A stretch of 64,000 nt of DNA from Clostridia bacterium (GTDB lineage: Bacteria > Bacillota > Clostridia > Oscillospirales > Acutalibacteraceae). The notes beneath the pieces were generated by a model, which did no database searches, had not been told where the DNA came from, and was given only the letters and a program-made list of their open reading frames with translations. The DNA is taken from the NCBI GenBank assembly GCA_017450005.1, contig JAFSYM010000104.1, positions 27,127-91,126 of the forward strand. Direction: 5' to 3'. Each line of letters starts with the position of its first letter. Within the stretch, counting starts at the first letter, position 1. Shown here piece after piece: positions 7,581 through 14,679 of this stretch. Made by a program: the position numbers and the translations under genes.

Positions 7581-8786
7581 ATGTGGCAACTGAAAAAAGC
7601 CTATTACAGAACCTTCCAGTGCGTGATGAAATATGCGATGTTCATCTTTGACTGGTCCGAACCCGAACTGCTTGAGGGCCCCGGCGCTGTGAAACGTCTG
7701 CCCGCCCTGATCAAATCCAAGAACATCAACAACGTGCTTGTCGTCACCGATAAGGGTCTGACCGGCCTGCATCTGCTGGACGGCTTGTATGAAAAGCTGG
7801 ACGAAGCCGGCGTGCAGTATGTTGTTTATGACGGCACCCAGCCGAACCCGACCATCGGCAATATCGAAGACGCGAAGCAGATGTACATTGACAACCACTG
7901 CCAGGCGGTCATCGCCTTCGGCGGCGGCTCCCCGATGGACTGCGCCAAAGCTGCGGCTGCGCGTGTGACCAATCCGCGCACCAGCGTGCGCCAGATGCGC
8001 GGCACATTGCGCGTGTTCCATAAGCCCGCCATCCTCTTTGCTGTGCCCACCACCGCAGGCACCGGCTCCGAAACGACCGTTGCCGCCGTGGTCTCCGATC
8101 CCGAAACGCACGAAAAGAACGCGATCAACGATCCGAAGCTGCGCCCGAAATACGCGGTGCTCGATCCCGAGCTGACAGTCGGTCTGCCCCCGCACATCAC
8201 CTCCACCACCGGCATGGACGCGCTCACGCACGCTGTGGAAGCCTATATCGGCCGCAGCAACGTCAGAAGCACCGAGGTCTATGCGGAAAAGGCCGTGAAG
8301 ATGATCTTCTCCTCGCTGGAAAAGGCGTATGCCAACGGCAAGGATATGGATGCGCGCAACACGATGCTCAAGGCGTCCTATTACGCCGGCATGGCGTTCA
8401 CCCGCGCCTATGTGGGCTATGTGCACGCCATCGGCCACAACCTCGGCGGCATGTACGGCATCCCCCACGGTCTTGCCATGTCCGTGATTCTGCCGTATGT
8501 TCTGGATTACTACGGTGAAAAAGCATGGTTCCGTCTGGCTCGCCTTGCGGAGATGACCGGCACCTGCAAGCTCGGTTCCGACGAAGAAAAAGCCAAGGCG
8601 TTCATCGAAGAGATTCGTGAAATGAATCGCCGCATGAACATTCCCGACGGCTTTGAGCAGATCAAGGAAGAGGACCTGCCGATCCTTGTCAAGCGTGCAC
8701 TGAAGGAAGCGAATCCGCTGTATCCGGTGCCGAAGATTATGAACGAGGCCGACTGCGAAGCGGTCATCCGCCGCTTGATGCGCTGA
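7581..8786 (+). CDS. Iron-containing (type III) alcohol dehydrogenase
   Basis: The 401-residue protein is full length for the Fe-ADH family, NAD(P)-dependent enzymes that interconvert aldehydes and alcohols in fermentation. The nucleotide-binding segment AFGGGSPMDCAKAAA, the TTAGTGSE loop, GMDALTHAVEAY and the metal-site region HAIGHNLGGMYGIPHGLA are all present, with the expected metal-ligand histidines. AAAGGA precedes the ATG. It is a single-gene unit with its own promoter and is convergent with the acyl-CoA ligase. The substrate (ethanol, butanol or a diol pathway) cannot be decided from the sequence. Confidence 0.92.
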   Translation: MWQLKKAYYRTFQCVMKYAMFIFDWSEPELLEGPGAVKRLPALIKSKNINNVLVVTDKGLTGLHLLDGLYEKLDEAGVQYVVYDGTQPNPTIGNIEDAKQMYIDNHCQAVIAFGGGSPMDCAKAAAARVTNPRTSVRQMRGTLRVFHKPAILFAVPTTAGTGSETTVAAVVSDPETHEKNAINDPKLRPKYAVLDPELTVGLPPHITSTTGMDALTHAVEAYIGRSNVRSTEVYAEKAVKMIFSSLEKAYANGKDMDARNTMLKASYYAGMAFTRAYVGYVHAIGHNLGGMYGIPHGLAMSVILPYVLDYYGEKAWFRLARLAEMTGTCKLGSDEEKAKAFIEEIREMNRRMNIPDGFEQIKEEDLPILVKRALKEANPLYPVPKIMNEADCEAVIRRLMR

Positions 8787-8811
8787 GCGAAAACACACCT
8801 GCAATAACGCA

Positions 8812-9012
8812 GGGGCTGTCGCATTTAGATGAAAACGGCGTTTTCTTCGCCCGAAGGCTGTACAAAAGTACGCCGAGGGAGAAAAAACGACGAGTCAAAG
8901 CTTATAAAACATTCTATTTTGCAAAAAAAGCGTGCTTGTACCACAAAACCGTTTGGGATACAAGCACTTTTTATTATTCGCTTTGACGCTTTTCGCTAAA
9001 TGCAACAGCCCC
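8812..9012. repeat. MITE-like element E1, copy A (complete)
   Basis: Terminal inverted repeats GGGGCTGTCGCATTTAG (8812-8828) and CTAAATGCAACAGCCCC (8996-9012) differ at one position. Internal arms GTCAAAGC/GCTTTGAC and a strong hairpin GTGCTTGTA..TACAAGCAC followed by T-run make it highly folded. A second copy lies at 14467-14664, and a solo end at about 17379-17397. Confidence 0.85.
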
Positions 9013-9059
9013 TTTTCGCCCGTTCGGGCGCGCGCGCACGGCAACGCCGTGCGCGACAA

Positions 9060-9216
9060 GGCGGCGAGCGCGCAGTGCGCAGCACTGCGCACCAAGGAGC
9101 GCAACACCGCATCCTTTTCGGTTACCGCACGAACATGCGCTCCTTGCGCCATGCGCCTCGCGCATGGCTGCTCGCCGCCGCGCCCCGGGGCAGCCGCCGC
9201 ACGGCAAGGCTGCCCC
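9060..9216. repeat. GC-rich multibranch fold E4, copy A
   Basis: An outer stem GGCGGCGAGC (9060-9069) with GCTCGCCGCC (9170-9179) encloses three perfect hairpins: GCGCAGTGC/GCACTGCGC (9070-9090), AAGGAGCGCA/TGCGCTCCTT (9094-9145) and GCCATGCGC/GCGCATGGC (9148-9168). A flanking hairpin GGGGCAGCC/GGCTGCCCC follows (9187-9216), and CGCGCACGGC/GCCGTGCGCG precedes it (9033-9055). A partial copy, GGCGGCGAGC plus the first hairpin, is at 14269-14300. Confidence 0.7.
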
Positions 9217-9257
9217 GCAGGACAGCCCGTTATGATGCTATGCTATTGTTGGCACGC

Positions 9258-10958
9258 TTAAACTTGCGGCACCGGGTCCATCAATTTCACAAAGTCGATC
9301 TTCTCCATCTTGGTGCGCGGCAGTTCGTCATAGATTTCAAACTTGCGCGGGCAGGCATAGCCTTCGATGTGCGCTTCGCAGTACTTCTTGAGCGCGGCAA
9401 TCGCTTCCTCCCTGTCCTGTGCGGGATCACGCAGGGAAACGCACAGCTTTGCAAGCGGCTTTCCCGCGTCGCTGTAGCCCTGCACCACACAGACCTCGTC
9501 CACATAGGAGAGCTTTGTGATCTCCGATTCGATCGTTGCAGGATAGATGTTGTAGCCGGCGATGATGATGATGCGCTTTTTGCGGCCGGAGAAATAAAGG
9601 TAGCCCTCCTCGTCCATCGAGCCCATATCGCCGGTGCGGATCCACGGTTTTCCGTTTGCATCGGTGAAAATGCCGCTTTCCTGAATGTTTTCGTCCGGCA
9701 GATAGCCGTTCATGATGTGTTCGCCGGAAAGTACGATTTCGCCGATCTCGCCATAGGGCAGCTCGTTTCCGTCCTCGTCCCAAATTTCCATCTCCGTGCC
9801 GGCAAGGGGGTACCCGGTGGAGCTTTGTCTGTAATGCAAGGTGCTGCCGGAGGTCACACAGGCGCACATTTCGGTCAGCCCGTAGCCGCGGCAAAGGTGG
9901 GCTTTGGAGCCGCACTGTTCAATCGCGGCGTCAAAGCGCTGCAGAAAAGCGTCGCTGACAACATCGCCGCCGACAAACAGCAGCTTCAGATTCGCCACAC
10001 CCGGATTGCTGAAATTCGGCGCGTCCAACAGCTTTTCATACATTTTGGGCACACCGAGGATCTCGGTTACGCACACCTTGCTGATGATGTTGTTGACCTG
10101 CACGGCGTCAAATTTCGGAATCAGAATCGGTGAAAACGCGTTGCAAAGGCCATAGAAGATCGGGCCGCCCAGCCCGTAGGCATGGAAGCACGGCAGCACC
10201 GCGAGGCAGTGGTCGGTCTTGTAGTTGTGGTCTTCGTCAATCAGATAATATTTGTAAGCGAGGTAGTTGAACGCATAGGAGGACAGGCGAATGGTTTTGC
10301 TTTCGCCTGTGGTGCCGCCGCCCTGCAGATAAAACGCGTCCTTTTTGCCGAAGTTCTGCACCGTCGGCACGGCAGGCAGATCGTTTGCGATCACATCCGC
10401 ATACAGCCGATACGGCACATCGGGCACTTTGATGTTGTTCGCTTCGTTATACTGCGCCATCGCCTTGCCCTTGCCGGTGCAATAATCGGAGGTGCGGCAG
10501 ACCACGGTCGGCACCATTTCCATCACGCTGCCGAAATAACCGCTGATCGCGTCCAGGATGAACATGCCCTTGCTCTTTGTGTGGCGCAAAATCTTTGCCA
10601 GCGCATCCGGCGGCGTCAACGGGTGCACAAAGTTGACGACCATGCCGAGCTTGTTGCACGCGAGCATCACCGGATAGGCGTGGGCGCAGGTCGGCATAAA
10701 CGCCGTCATCACGTCGCCCTCCCGGTAGCCCTCAGAAGCAAGGTAGGCCGCGAGCGCTTCAATGTCGTGCAGCAGCACGGACACCGGCGTTTCGCAAAGC
10801 TCGTCCACGACCGGGGTCGTAAACGCGCCGTAATCGCCGTAATCCTTGGAAATACGCGCATGGCAGCCGAGAAAATATTCATACATCGACATGCCGTCGT
10901 CCGGCTTTGTCAGATACCGCTCCTTCGGCTCCACATATTTGTCATATCCGATATACAT
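9258..10958 (-). CDS. AMP-forming acyl-CoA synthetase/ligase (ANL superfamily)
   Basis: The 566-residue cytosolic enzyme belongs to the adenylate-forming family that activates a carboxylic acid with ATP and then forms a CoA thioester. Motifs in order: the phosphate loop LQGGGTTGESKTIRLS, the GYGLTEMCA motif, the hinge region RTGDMGSMDEEGYLYFSGRKK and, near the C-terminus, PRTKMEKIDF with the catalytic lysine. The end PRTKxEKIDFVKL resembles long-chain or aromatic acyl-CoA ligases; the acyl substrate is not readable. GAGGGAG lies upstream of the ATG. It has a near-perfect promoter and is divergent from a TetR gene, which is its likely repressor. Confidence 0.9.
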   Translation of the reverse strand: MYIGYDKYVEPKERYLTKPDDGMSMYEYFLGCHARISKDYGDYGAFTTPVVDELCETPVSVLLHDIEALAAYLASEGYREGDVMTAFMPTCAHAYPVMLACNKLGMVVNFVHPLTPPDALAKILRHTKSKGMFILDAISGYFGSVMEMVPTVVCRTSDYCTGKGKAMAQYNEANNIKVPDVPYRLYADVIANDLPAVPTVQNFGKKDAFYLQGGGTTGESKTIRLSSYAFNYLAYKYYLIDEDHNYKTDHCLAVLPCFHAYGLGGPIFYGLCNAFSPILIPKFDAVQVNNIISKVCVTEILGVPKMYEKLLDAPNFSNPGVANLKLLFVGGDVVSDAFLQRFDAAIEQCGSKAHLCRGYGLTEMCACVTSGSTLHYRQSSTGYPLAGTEMEIWDEDGNELPYGEIGEIVLSGEHIMNGYLPDENIQESGIFTDANGKPWIRTGDMGSMDEEGYLYFSGRKKRIIIIAGYNIYPATIESEITKLSYVDEVCVVQGYSDAGKPLAKLCVSLRDPAQDREEAIAALKKYCEAHIEGYACPRKFEIYDELPRTKMEKIDFVKLMDPVPQV

Positions 10959-10997
10959 AAATGATCCGCTCCCTCATTTTCTTTCTGTCCGTTTTAT

Positions 10998-11026
10998 TTG
11001 ACAATGTGTCACAAATGTGATAGACT
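10998..11026 (+). promoter_or_regulatory. Sigma-A promoter of the tetR gene
   Basis: TTGACA (10998-11003), 17-base spacer, TAGACT (11021-11026). The first candidate operator (11001-11016) overlaps the -35 end and spacer, which fits autorepression. Confidence 0.7.
11001..11016. promoter_or_regulatory. Candidate TetR operator 1
   Basis: ACAATGTGTCACAAAT with dyad core TGTG-T-CACA. It lies in the tetR promoter spacer and just downstream of the expected ligase transcription start. Confidence 0.6.
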
Positions 11027-11032
11027 GTACTC

Positions 11033-11060
11033 ATTATAGCAGGTATTCCCCAAATGTCAA
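11033..11060 (-). promoter_or_regulatory. Near-perfect sigma-A promoter of the acyl-CoA ligase gene
   Basis: Minus strand TTGACA (11055-11060), 16-base spacer, TATAAT (11033-11038). It implies an untranslated leader of about 70 bases that contains operator 1. Confidence 0.85.
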
Positions 11061-11103
11061 TTTACAGTTTCTTAAAAAGTGCCCGATTTTTCACAAAATT
11101 CGT

Positions 11104-11119
11104 ACATTGTGTCACAAAT
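11104..11119. promoter_or_regulatory. Candidate TetR operator 2
   Basis: ACATTGTGTCACAAAT, 15 of 16 bases identical to operator 1 and with a perfect dyad TTGTG-T-CACAA. It lies 103 bases from operator 1, close to ten helical turns. Confidence 0.6.
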
Positions 11120-11142
11120 CTTCTCAAAAAAGGAGAAAAAAT

Positions 11143-11739
11143 ATGGCGACAAAAGAATATCGCTGTGTTCAGCGCACCAAGCAGGCGTTTCAGGACGCAT
11201 TTGTGGAGCTTTCCATCAAAAGCCCCGAAAAAAAAATCACGGTCAAGCTCCTGTGTGAAGCTGCGGGTCTGAGCCGCAACGCATTTTATTTTCATTACAG
11301 CGAACTGGACGAGCTGTTTGAAGAGATTGAAAGCAGTGTGCTTGACGAGATGCGTGCGCGACTGGTTGATCTTGGCCGGATCGGATTTCCGGACAACGTG
11401 CTCGGCTCGATCAACGCGCTGGTGGAAATTGTGCTCGAGAACCGCAAAATCTGCGAAATGCTCATGAGCCCGATGTATTTTACCTCGTTTTCCGGCAAAT
11501 GCTATGATATTTTCAGCGACTTCAACTACCAGTATTTCCGTCTTTATAACAAGGACACGCCCCGCGCTGTGTTCGACTTCTATTACACCTTCATCTCCGA
11601 CGGCTTTTGGGGCATGATGCGCCGCTATATGAAAGAGGACGTCGCGCTGCCGCAGGAAAAGCTAACCTCGCTTTGCTACACGCTCATCAAGCGTCTGCTT
11701 GTGCCGTCGGAGCCGTCCCTTTCGTTCCTGAATCATTAA
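11143..11739 (+). CDS. TetR-family transcriptional regulator
   Basis: The 198-residue protein has an N-terminal TetR-type helix-turn-helix: RTKQAFQDAFVELS, then KITVKLLCEAAGLSRNAFYFHY, followed by the usual LFEEIES helix. The C-terminal ligand domain is all-helical and not diagnostic. The ATG at 11143 has AAAGGAG 8 bases upstream; the earlier in-frame ATG at 11017 has no ribosome binding site and would translate the promoter/operator region. It is divergent from the acyl-CoA ligase, which it probably represses until an acyl or acyl-CoA ligand binds. mnmE follows after 12 bases and may be co-transcribed. Confidence 0.87.
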   Translation: MATKEYRCVQRTKQAFQDAFVELSIKSPEKKITVKLLCEAAGLSRNAFYFHYSELDELFEEIESSVLDEMRARLVDLGRIGFPDNVLGSINALVEIVLENRKICEMLMSPMYFTSFSGKCYDIFSDFNYQYFRLYNKDTPRAVFDFYYTFISDGFWGMMRRYMKEDVALPQEKLTSLCYTLIKRLLVPSEPSLSFLNH

Positions 11740-11751
11740 GGAGGCCTTTTC

Positions 11752-13113
11752 ATGTCCACCATTGCCGCAATCTCCACCCCGCCCTCCGCCGGCGGCATCG
11801 GGATCATCCGCATTTCCGGCGAAGACGCGATCACCGTTGCCGACCGTGTTTTTCGCGCAACATCGGCCCGTCCGCTGGGCGCGTTGCGCGGCTACCGTGC
11901 CGCGCACGGGCGCGTGTTTTTTGAAGGGCGCGACATCGACGAATGTGTGGCGCTTGTGTTCCGCGCACCGAAGAGCTACACCGGCGAAGATGTGGTGGAG
12001 CTTTCCTGCCACGGCGGGCTGTTTTTGCTGCAAACCGTGCTGCGTGCCGTGCTTGCGGCAGGCGCCGTGCCCGCCGCCCCGGGAGAATTCACCAAACGCG
12101 CGTTTTTGAACGGCAAGCTCGACCTCACCGAGGCCGAGGCAGTCATGAACCTGATCGGCGCGCAGGGCGAACAGGGCGCAAAGGCGGCGCTGTCGGCGCT
12201 GGACGGCGCGCTGAGCAAAGAGATCCGCGCACTGTGCGATACGCTGCTCGCGCTGTCGGCGCAGCTCGGCGCATGGGTGGATTATCCCGACGATGAAATT
12301 GAAGAGCTGCAGACCGACACGCTTTCGGCGTCGCTGGAAGCTGCCGCGCAAACGCTGGCCGCCCTGCTGTCGCGCTTTGACGCCGGACGCGCCCTCACCG
12401 AAGGCGTGGAAACGGCGATCATCGGCAAGCCCAATGTGGGCAAAAGCGCGCTGATGAACCTGCTTTCGGGCTTCGGGCGTTCCATTGTGACCGACATTGC
12501 CGGCACGACGCGCGACGTTGTGGAAGAAACCGTGCGCCTGGGCGACCTTGTGCTGCACCTTGCGGACACCGCCGGCATCCACGACACCTCGGACGTGGTG
12601 GAGCGCATCGGCGTGGACCGCGCCAAAGAAAAAAGCGTGCGTGCCGGGCTGGTCTTTGCCGTGTTTGACGGCGCAAAGCCGCTCGACGACGCCGATCTGG
12701 AGATCCTCTCGCTTTGCCGCGGCAAGCACGTCATTGCCGTGCTCAACAAAAGCGATTTGCCGCAACAAGCAGACAAGGCCGTGATCACAAAGGCGATCCC
12801 GGTGTGTGTGGAGCTGTGCGCCCTGAACGGCAACGGACTGCAAGCGCTGGAGCAGGCGGCGGCAGAGCTGCTTTGCGTGAACGCGCTTGACACCGGCAGC
12901 GCCATGCTGACCACGGAGCGGCAGCGCAAAGACGCCGAAGGAGCGCTTGCGGCGATTCGGGAAGCGCAAAACGCACTGCAGAGCGGCCTTACGCTTGACG
13001 CGGTGAATGTGAGCATGGACGACGCGATCGGCCATCTGCTTTTCCTGACCGGCGAACGGGTCACAGACGCGGTTGTGGACGAGGTGTTTTCGCGCTTTTG
13101 CGTTGGAAAATAA
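11752..13113 (+). CDS. mnmE: tRNA modification GTPase MnmE
   Basis: MnmE works with MnmG to install the carboxymethylaminomethyl group on the wobble uridine (U34) of certain tRNAs. The 453-residue protein opens with the formyl-tetrahydrofolate-binding domain (STIAAISTPPSAGGIGIIRI and the later SYTGEDVVELSCHGG). The inserted G domain shows GKPNVGKSALMN (about residue 224), a switch with DIAGTTRD, DTAGIH and NKSD. It ends in FCVGK, a conservative variant of the universal C-terminal FCIGK whose cysteine is needed for activity. AAGGAGG precedes the ATG. MnmE is usually beside mnmG and yidC/jag; here it stands behind a tetR gene, so the locus is rearranged. Confidence 0.97.
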   Translation: MSTIAAISTPPSAGGIGIIRISGEDAITVADRVFRATSARPLGALRGYRAAHGRVFFEGRDIDECVALVFRAPKSYTGEDVVELSCHGGLFLLQTVLRAVLAAGAVPAAPGEFTKRAFLNGKLDLTEAEAVMNLIGAQGEQGAKAALSALDGALSKEIRALCDTLLALSAQLGAWVDYPDDEIEELQTDTLSASLEAAAQTLAALLSRFDAGRALTEGVETAIIGKPNVGKSALMNLLSGFGRSIVTDIAGTTRDVVEETVRLGDLVLHLADTAGIHDTSDVVERIGVDRAKEKSVRAGLVFAVFDGAKPLDDADLEILSLCRGKHVIAVLNKSDLPQQADKAVITKAIPVCVELCALNGNGLQALEQAAAELLCVNALDTGSAMLTTERQRKDAEGALAAIREAQNALQSGLTLDAVNVSMDDAIGHLLFLTGERVTDAVVDEVFSRFCVGK

Positions 13114-13121
13114 CAAGGCAG

Positions 13122-13152
13122 ACACGCCCCGACACTTCGAGGCGTGTTATAT
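13122..13152 (+). terminator. Terminator-like hairpin after mnmE
   Basis: ACACGCC (13122-13128) and GGCGTGT (13141-13147) form a stem followed by a short T-rich tract. Confidence 0.6.
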
Positions 13153-13199
13153 TTCGTAAATCTTAAGGCGTTCTTTCCTTTTTCTTTATCCGATCTCCC

Positions 13200-13228
13200 T
13201 TGCATTTTTCGCGGCGGTCTGCTAAAAT
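13200..13228 (+). promoter_or_regulatory. Probable promoter of the 13275 gene
   Basis: TTGCAT (13200-13205), 17-base spacer, TAAAAT (13223-13228), 46 bases before the start codon. Confidence 0.65.
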
Positions 13229-13274
13229 AGGCAGGTCCTTTGAAAGGAAAATATGAAACAAGGAGAGAATCCCC

Positions 13275-14210
13275 ATGAAAAAAATGTTGTCCGTCCTGCT
13301 TGCCCTTTTGATGCTGCTGAGCATCGCTCCGTTTGCCTTTGCCGAAGAGGAAAACACGCTCCCGCCGGAGCTTTGCGCAGCGTTTTATCTGAGCGGCTAT
13401 GAAGAAAACGCTTCCACCTGTCATTTTGTGCTCATTTTGAACGAAGCCTTTGTGGCCGCAACGCCGGCGCTTTCCGTCAAAGTGACGCACAAGGTCTACG
13501 GTGACGGCGCTGAAGAAACCACCGACAGCTTTGACGGCTCCGCTGTCACGGTCGTTCCCGGAACATTTTTGCAAAACGGGAAAGAAGTGCAGCGTCTGCA
13601 GCTCATCGTGCCGAAAACGTTCGGCGAATCGGAATACACGACCTGCCTGGCGGTTGCCGCCGGCAGCTTTGCAGACGCCGCAGGCAACACCAACGCCGAC
13701 ATCACGCTGCGCGAAGTCAATCGCGGCGGCATCGGCGACCAAATTTCTTGTTACAGCAAGGTCATGCAGGAAGAGCTGAGCCTCGACTGCGGACTCGGCG
13801 TGGGCGCAGGCGACAAGATCACGATGACCTGTGTTGCGGAGTTTCCGTTTGAAGTTCGGCTCGATGAGCAAACGATTGCCCGTGTGCGCGGCTATGAAGA
13901 GGCGACCCTGACCTTTTCGACGCAGGAGGAAGGGGTGCATACCATCCGCGTTTTCTATGAAGGGCTGCCACTCAGCACCTATGCATTTACGGTCTACTCT
14001 CAAAAAGAGATCTACCGCCGGCAGCGTGCTTCCGCGTTTTCTGCGGTGGAAGATACCGGCTTGTTGGCGTTGACCCCGCTGGCTGCGCCCCTGCTTGCCC
14101 TGATTTTGCCGCCGCTCGGTGTTGCCGCCATGGCAGGTCCGGTCGTCACGCTGATGAGCGTGCTGGAAGCGGTCGCTTCCGTCTTCCGCGTGTTCAATCT
14201 GCTGCGATGA
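13275..14210 (+). CDS. Secreted protein of unknown function with hydrophobic C-terminus
   Basis: The 311-residue protein has a clear signal peptide (KKMLSVLLALLMLLSIAPFAFA). I do not recognise the rest. Residues about 30-230 look like two beta-rich domains: one around LSVKVTHKVYGDGAEETTDSFDGS, and one around residues 170-235 (DKITMTCVAEFPFEVRLDEQ...EGVHTIRVFYEGLPLSTYAFTVYS) that resembles an Ig-like fold. After a basic stretch (KEIYRRQRAS) the C-terminus has two hydrophobic segments (LLALTPLAAPLLALILPPLG and VAAMAGPVVTLMSVLEA), ending VFRVFNLLR. That could be a membrane hairpin anchor. AAGGAGA lies before the ATG. It stands alone with its own promoter and terminator. Confidence 0.75.
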   Translation: MKKMLSVLLALLMLLSIAPFAFAEEENTLPPELCAAFYLSGYEENASTCHFVLILNEAFVAATPALSVKVTHKVYGDGAEETTDSFDGSAVTVVPGTFLQNGKEVQRLQLIVPKTFGESEYTTCLAVAAGSFADAAGNTNADITLREVNRGGIGDQISCYSKVMQEELSLDCGLGVGAGDKITMTCVAEFPFEVRLDEQTIARVRGYEEATLTFSTQEEGVHTIRVFYEGLPLSTYAFTVYSQKEIYRRQRASAFSAVEDTGLLALTPLAAPLLALILPPLGVAAMAGPVVTLMSVLEAVASVFRVFNLLR

Positions 14211-14228
14211 ATTCCAATCTCCCACAAC

Positions 14229-14259
14229 GGGCCGCATGAGCTGCGGCCCTGTTTTTTTT
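14229..14259 (+). terminator. Rho-independent terminator of the 13275 gene
   Basis: GGGCCGCA (14229-14236) and TGCGGCCC (14242-14249) form an 8-bp stem followed by TG and eight T. Confidence 0.92.
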
Positions 14260-14268
14260 GCGTTTGCC

Positions 14269-14300
14269 GGCGGCGAGCAGCGCAGTGCGTCGCACTGCGC
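14269..14300. repeat. GC-rich fold E4, partial copy B
   Basis: GGCGGCGAGC (14269-14278) followed by hairpin GCGCAGTGCG/CGCACTGCGC (14280-14300) repeats the first part of the fold at 9060-9090. Confidence 0.65.
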
Positions 14301-14301
14301 G

Positions 14302-14470
14302 TTAAGTACCCACTGATTAACTCGGATGCGCAAATCTTGACGGTAAATTTTCCGTCATTTTGCACAGAAATCGCTTGCAAACCGTCAGGTTGGCTGCGCG
14401 ATTACTGTTACATCTGACGAAAAATTTCCTCGCCAATCTTCACATACCGAGTGAATCAGCGAGTACTTAG
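14302..14470. repeat. 169-bp inverted-repeat element E2 joined to E1 copy B
   Basis: The ends 14302-14325 and 14447-14470 are inverted repeats of 24 bases with four mismatches (shared core CTGATT and ACTCGG). The arms continue inward imperfectly, including AATTTTCCGTCA near the left and TGACGAAAAATT near the right. The right end abuts E1 at the shared TTAG, and the expected GGGGCTGTCGCAT start of E1 is missing. Confidence 0.65.
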
Positions 14471-14664
14471 ATGAAAACGGCGTTTTCTTCGACCGAAGGC
14501 TGTACAAAAGTACGCCGAGGGAGAAAAAACGTCGAGTCAAAGCATATAAAACATTCTATTTTCGATAGATGCTAACAAAAAGAGTGCTTGTACCACAAAA
14601 CCGTTTGGGATACAAGCACTTTTTATGATTCGCTTTAACGCTTTTCGCTAAATGCGACAGCCCC
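14467..14664. repeat. MITE-like element E1, copy B (left end replaced)
   Basis: From ATGAAAACGGCG (14471) to CTAAATGCGACAGCCCC (14648-14664) the sequence follows copy A closely, including the TACAAGCAC hairpin. The left terminal repeat is absent and E2 sits in its place. Confidence 0.8.
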
Positions 14665-14679
14665 GTTTTGCCGAAAGGC

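Larger units (their letters stand above)
8787..9257. other. 471-base intergenic region filled by two non-coding repeat elements
   Basis: Between the convergent dehydrogenase and ligase genes lies a 201-bp element with terminal inverted repeats (8812-9012), followed directly by a very GC-rich set of nested hairpins (9013-9216). The open frames here are created by the palindromes and have no ribosome binding sites. Confidence 0.75.
14211..14679. other. 469-base intergenic region of stacked non-coding elements
   Basis: In order: the terminator of the secreted-protein gene (14229-14259), a partial copy of the GC-rich fold E4 (14269-14300), a 169-bp inverted-repeat element E2 (14302-14470), and the second copy of E1 (to 14664). 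No gene is supported. Confidence 0.75.

Noticed and set aside
9000..10133. Plus-strand frame of 377 residues across the E4 fold and antisense to the ligase
   Set aside because: It is antisense to a clearly recognised enzyme, and starts within a palindromic repeat with no ribosome binding site.
12282..14333. Minus-strand frame of 683 residues opposite mnmE and the secreted-protein gene
   Set aside because: It spans two confident genes, a terminator and a promoter on the other strand; its translation has no recognisable domain.
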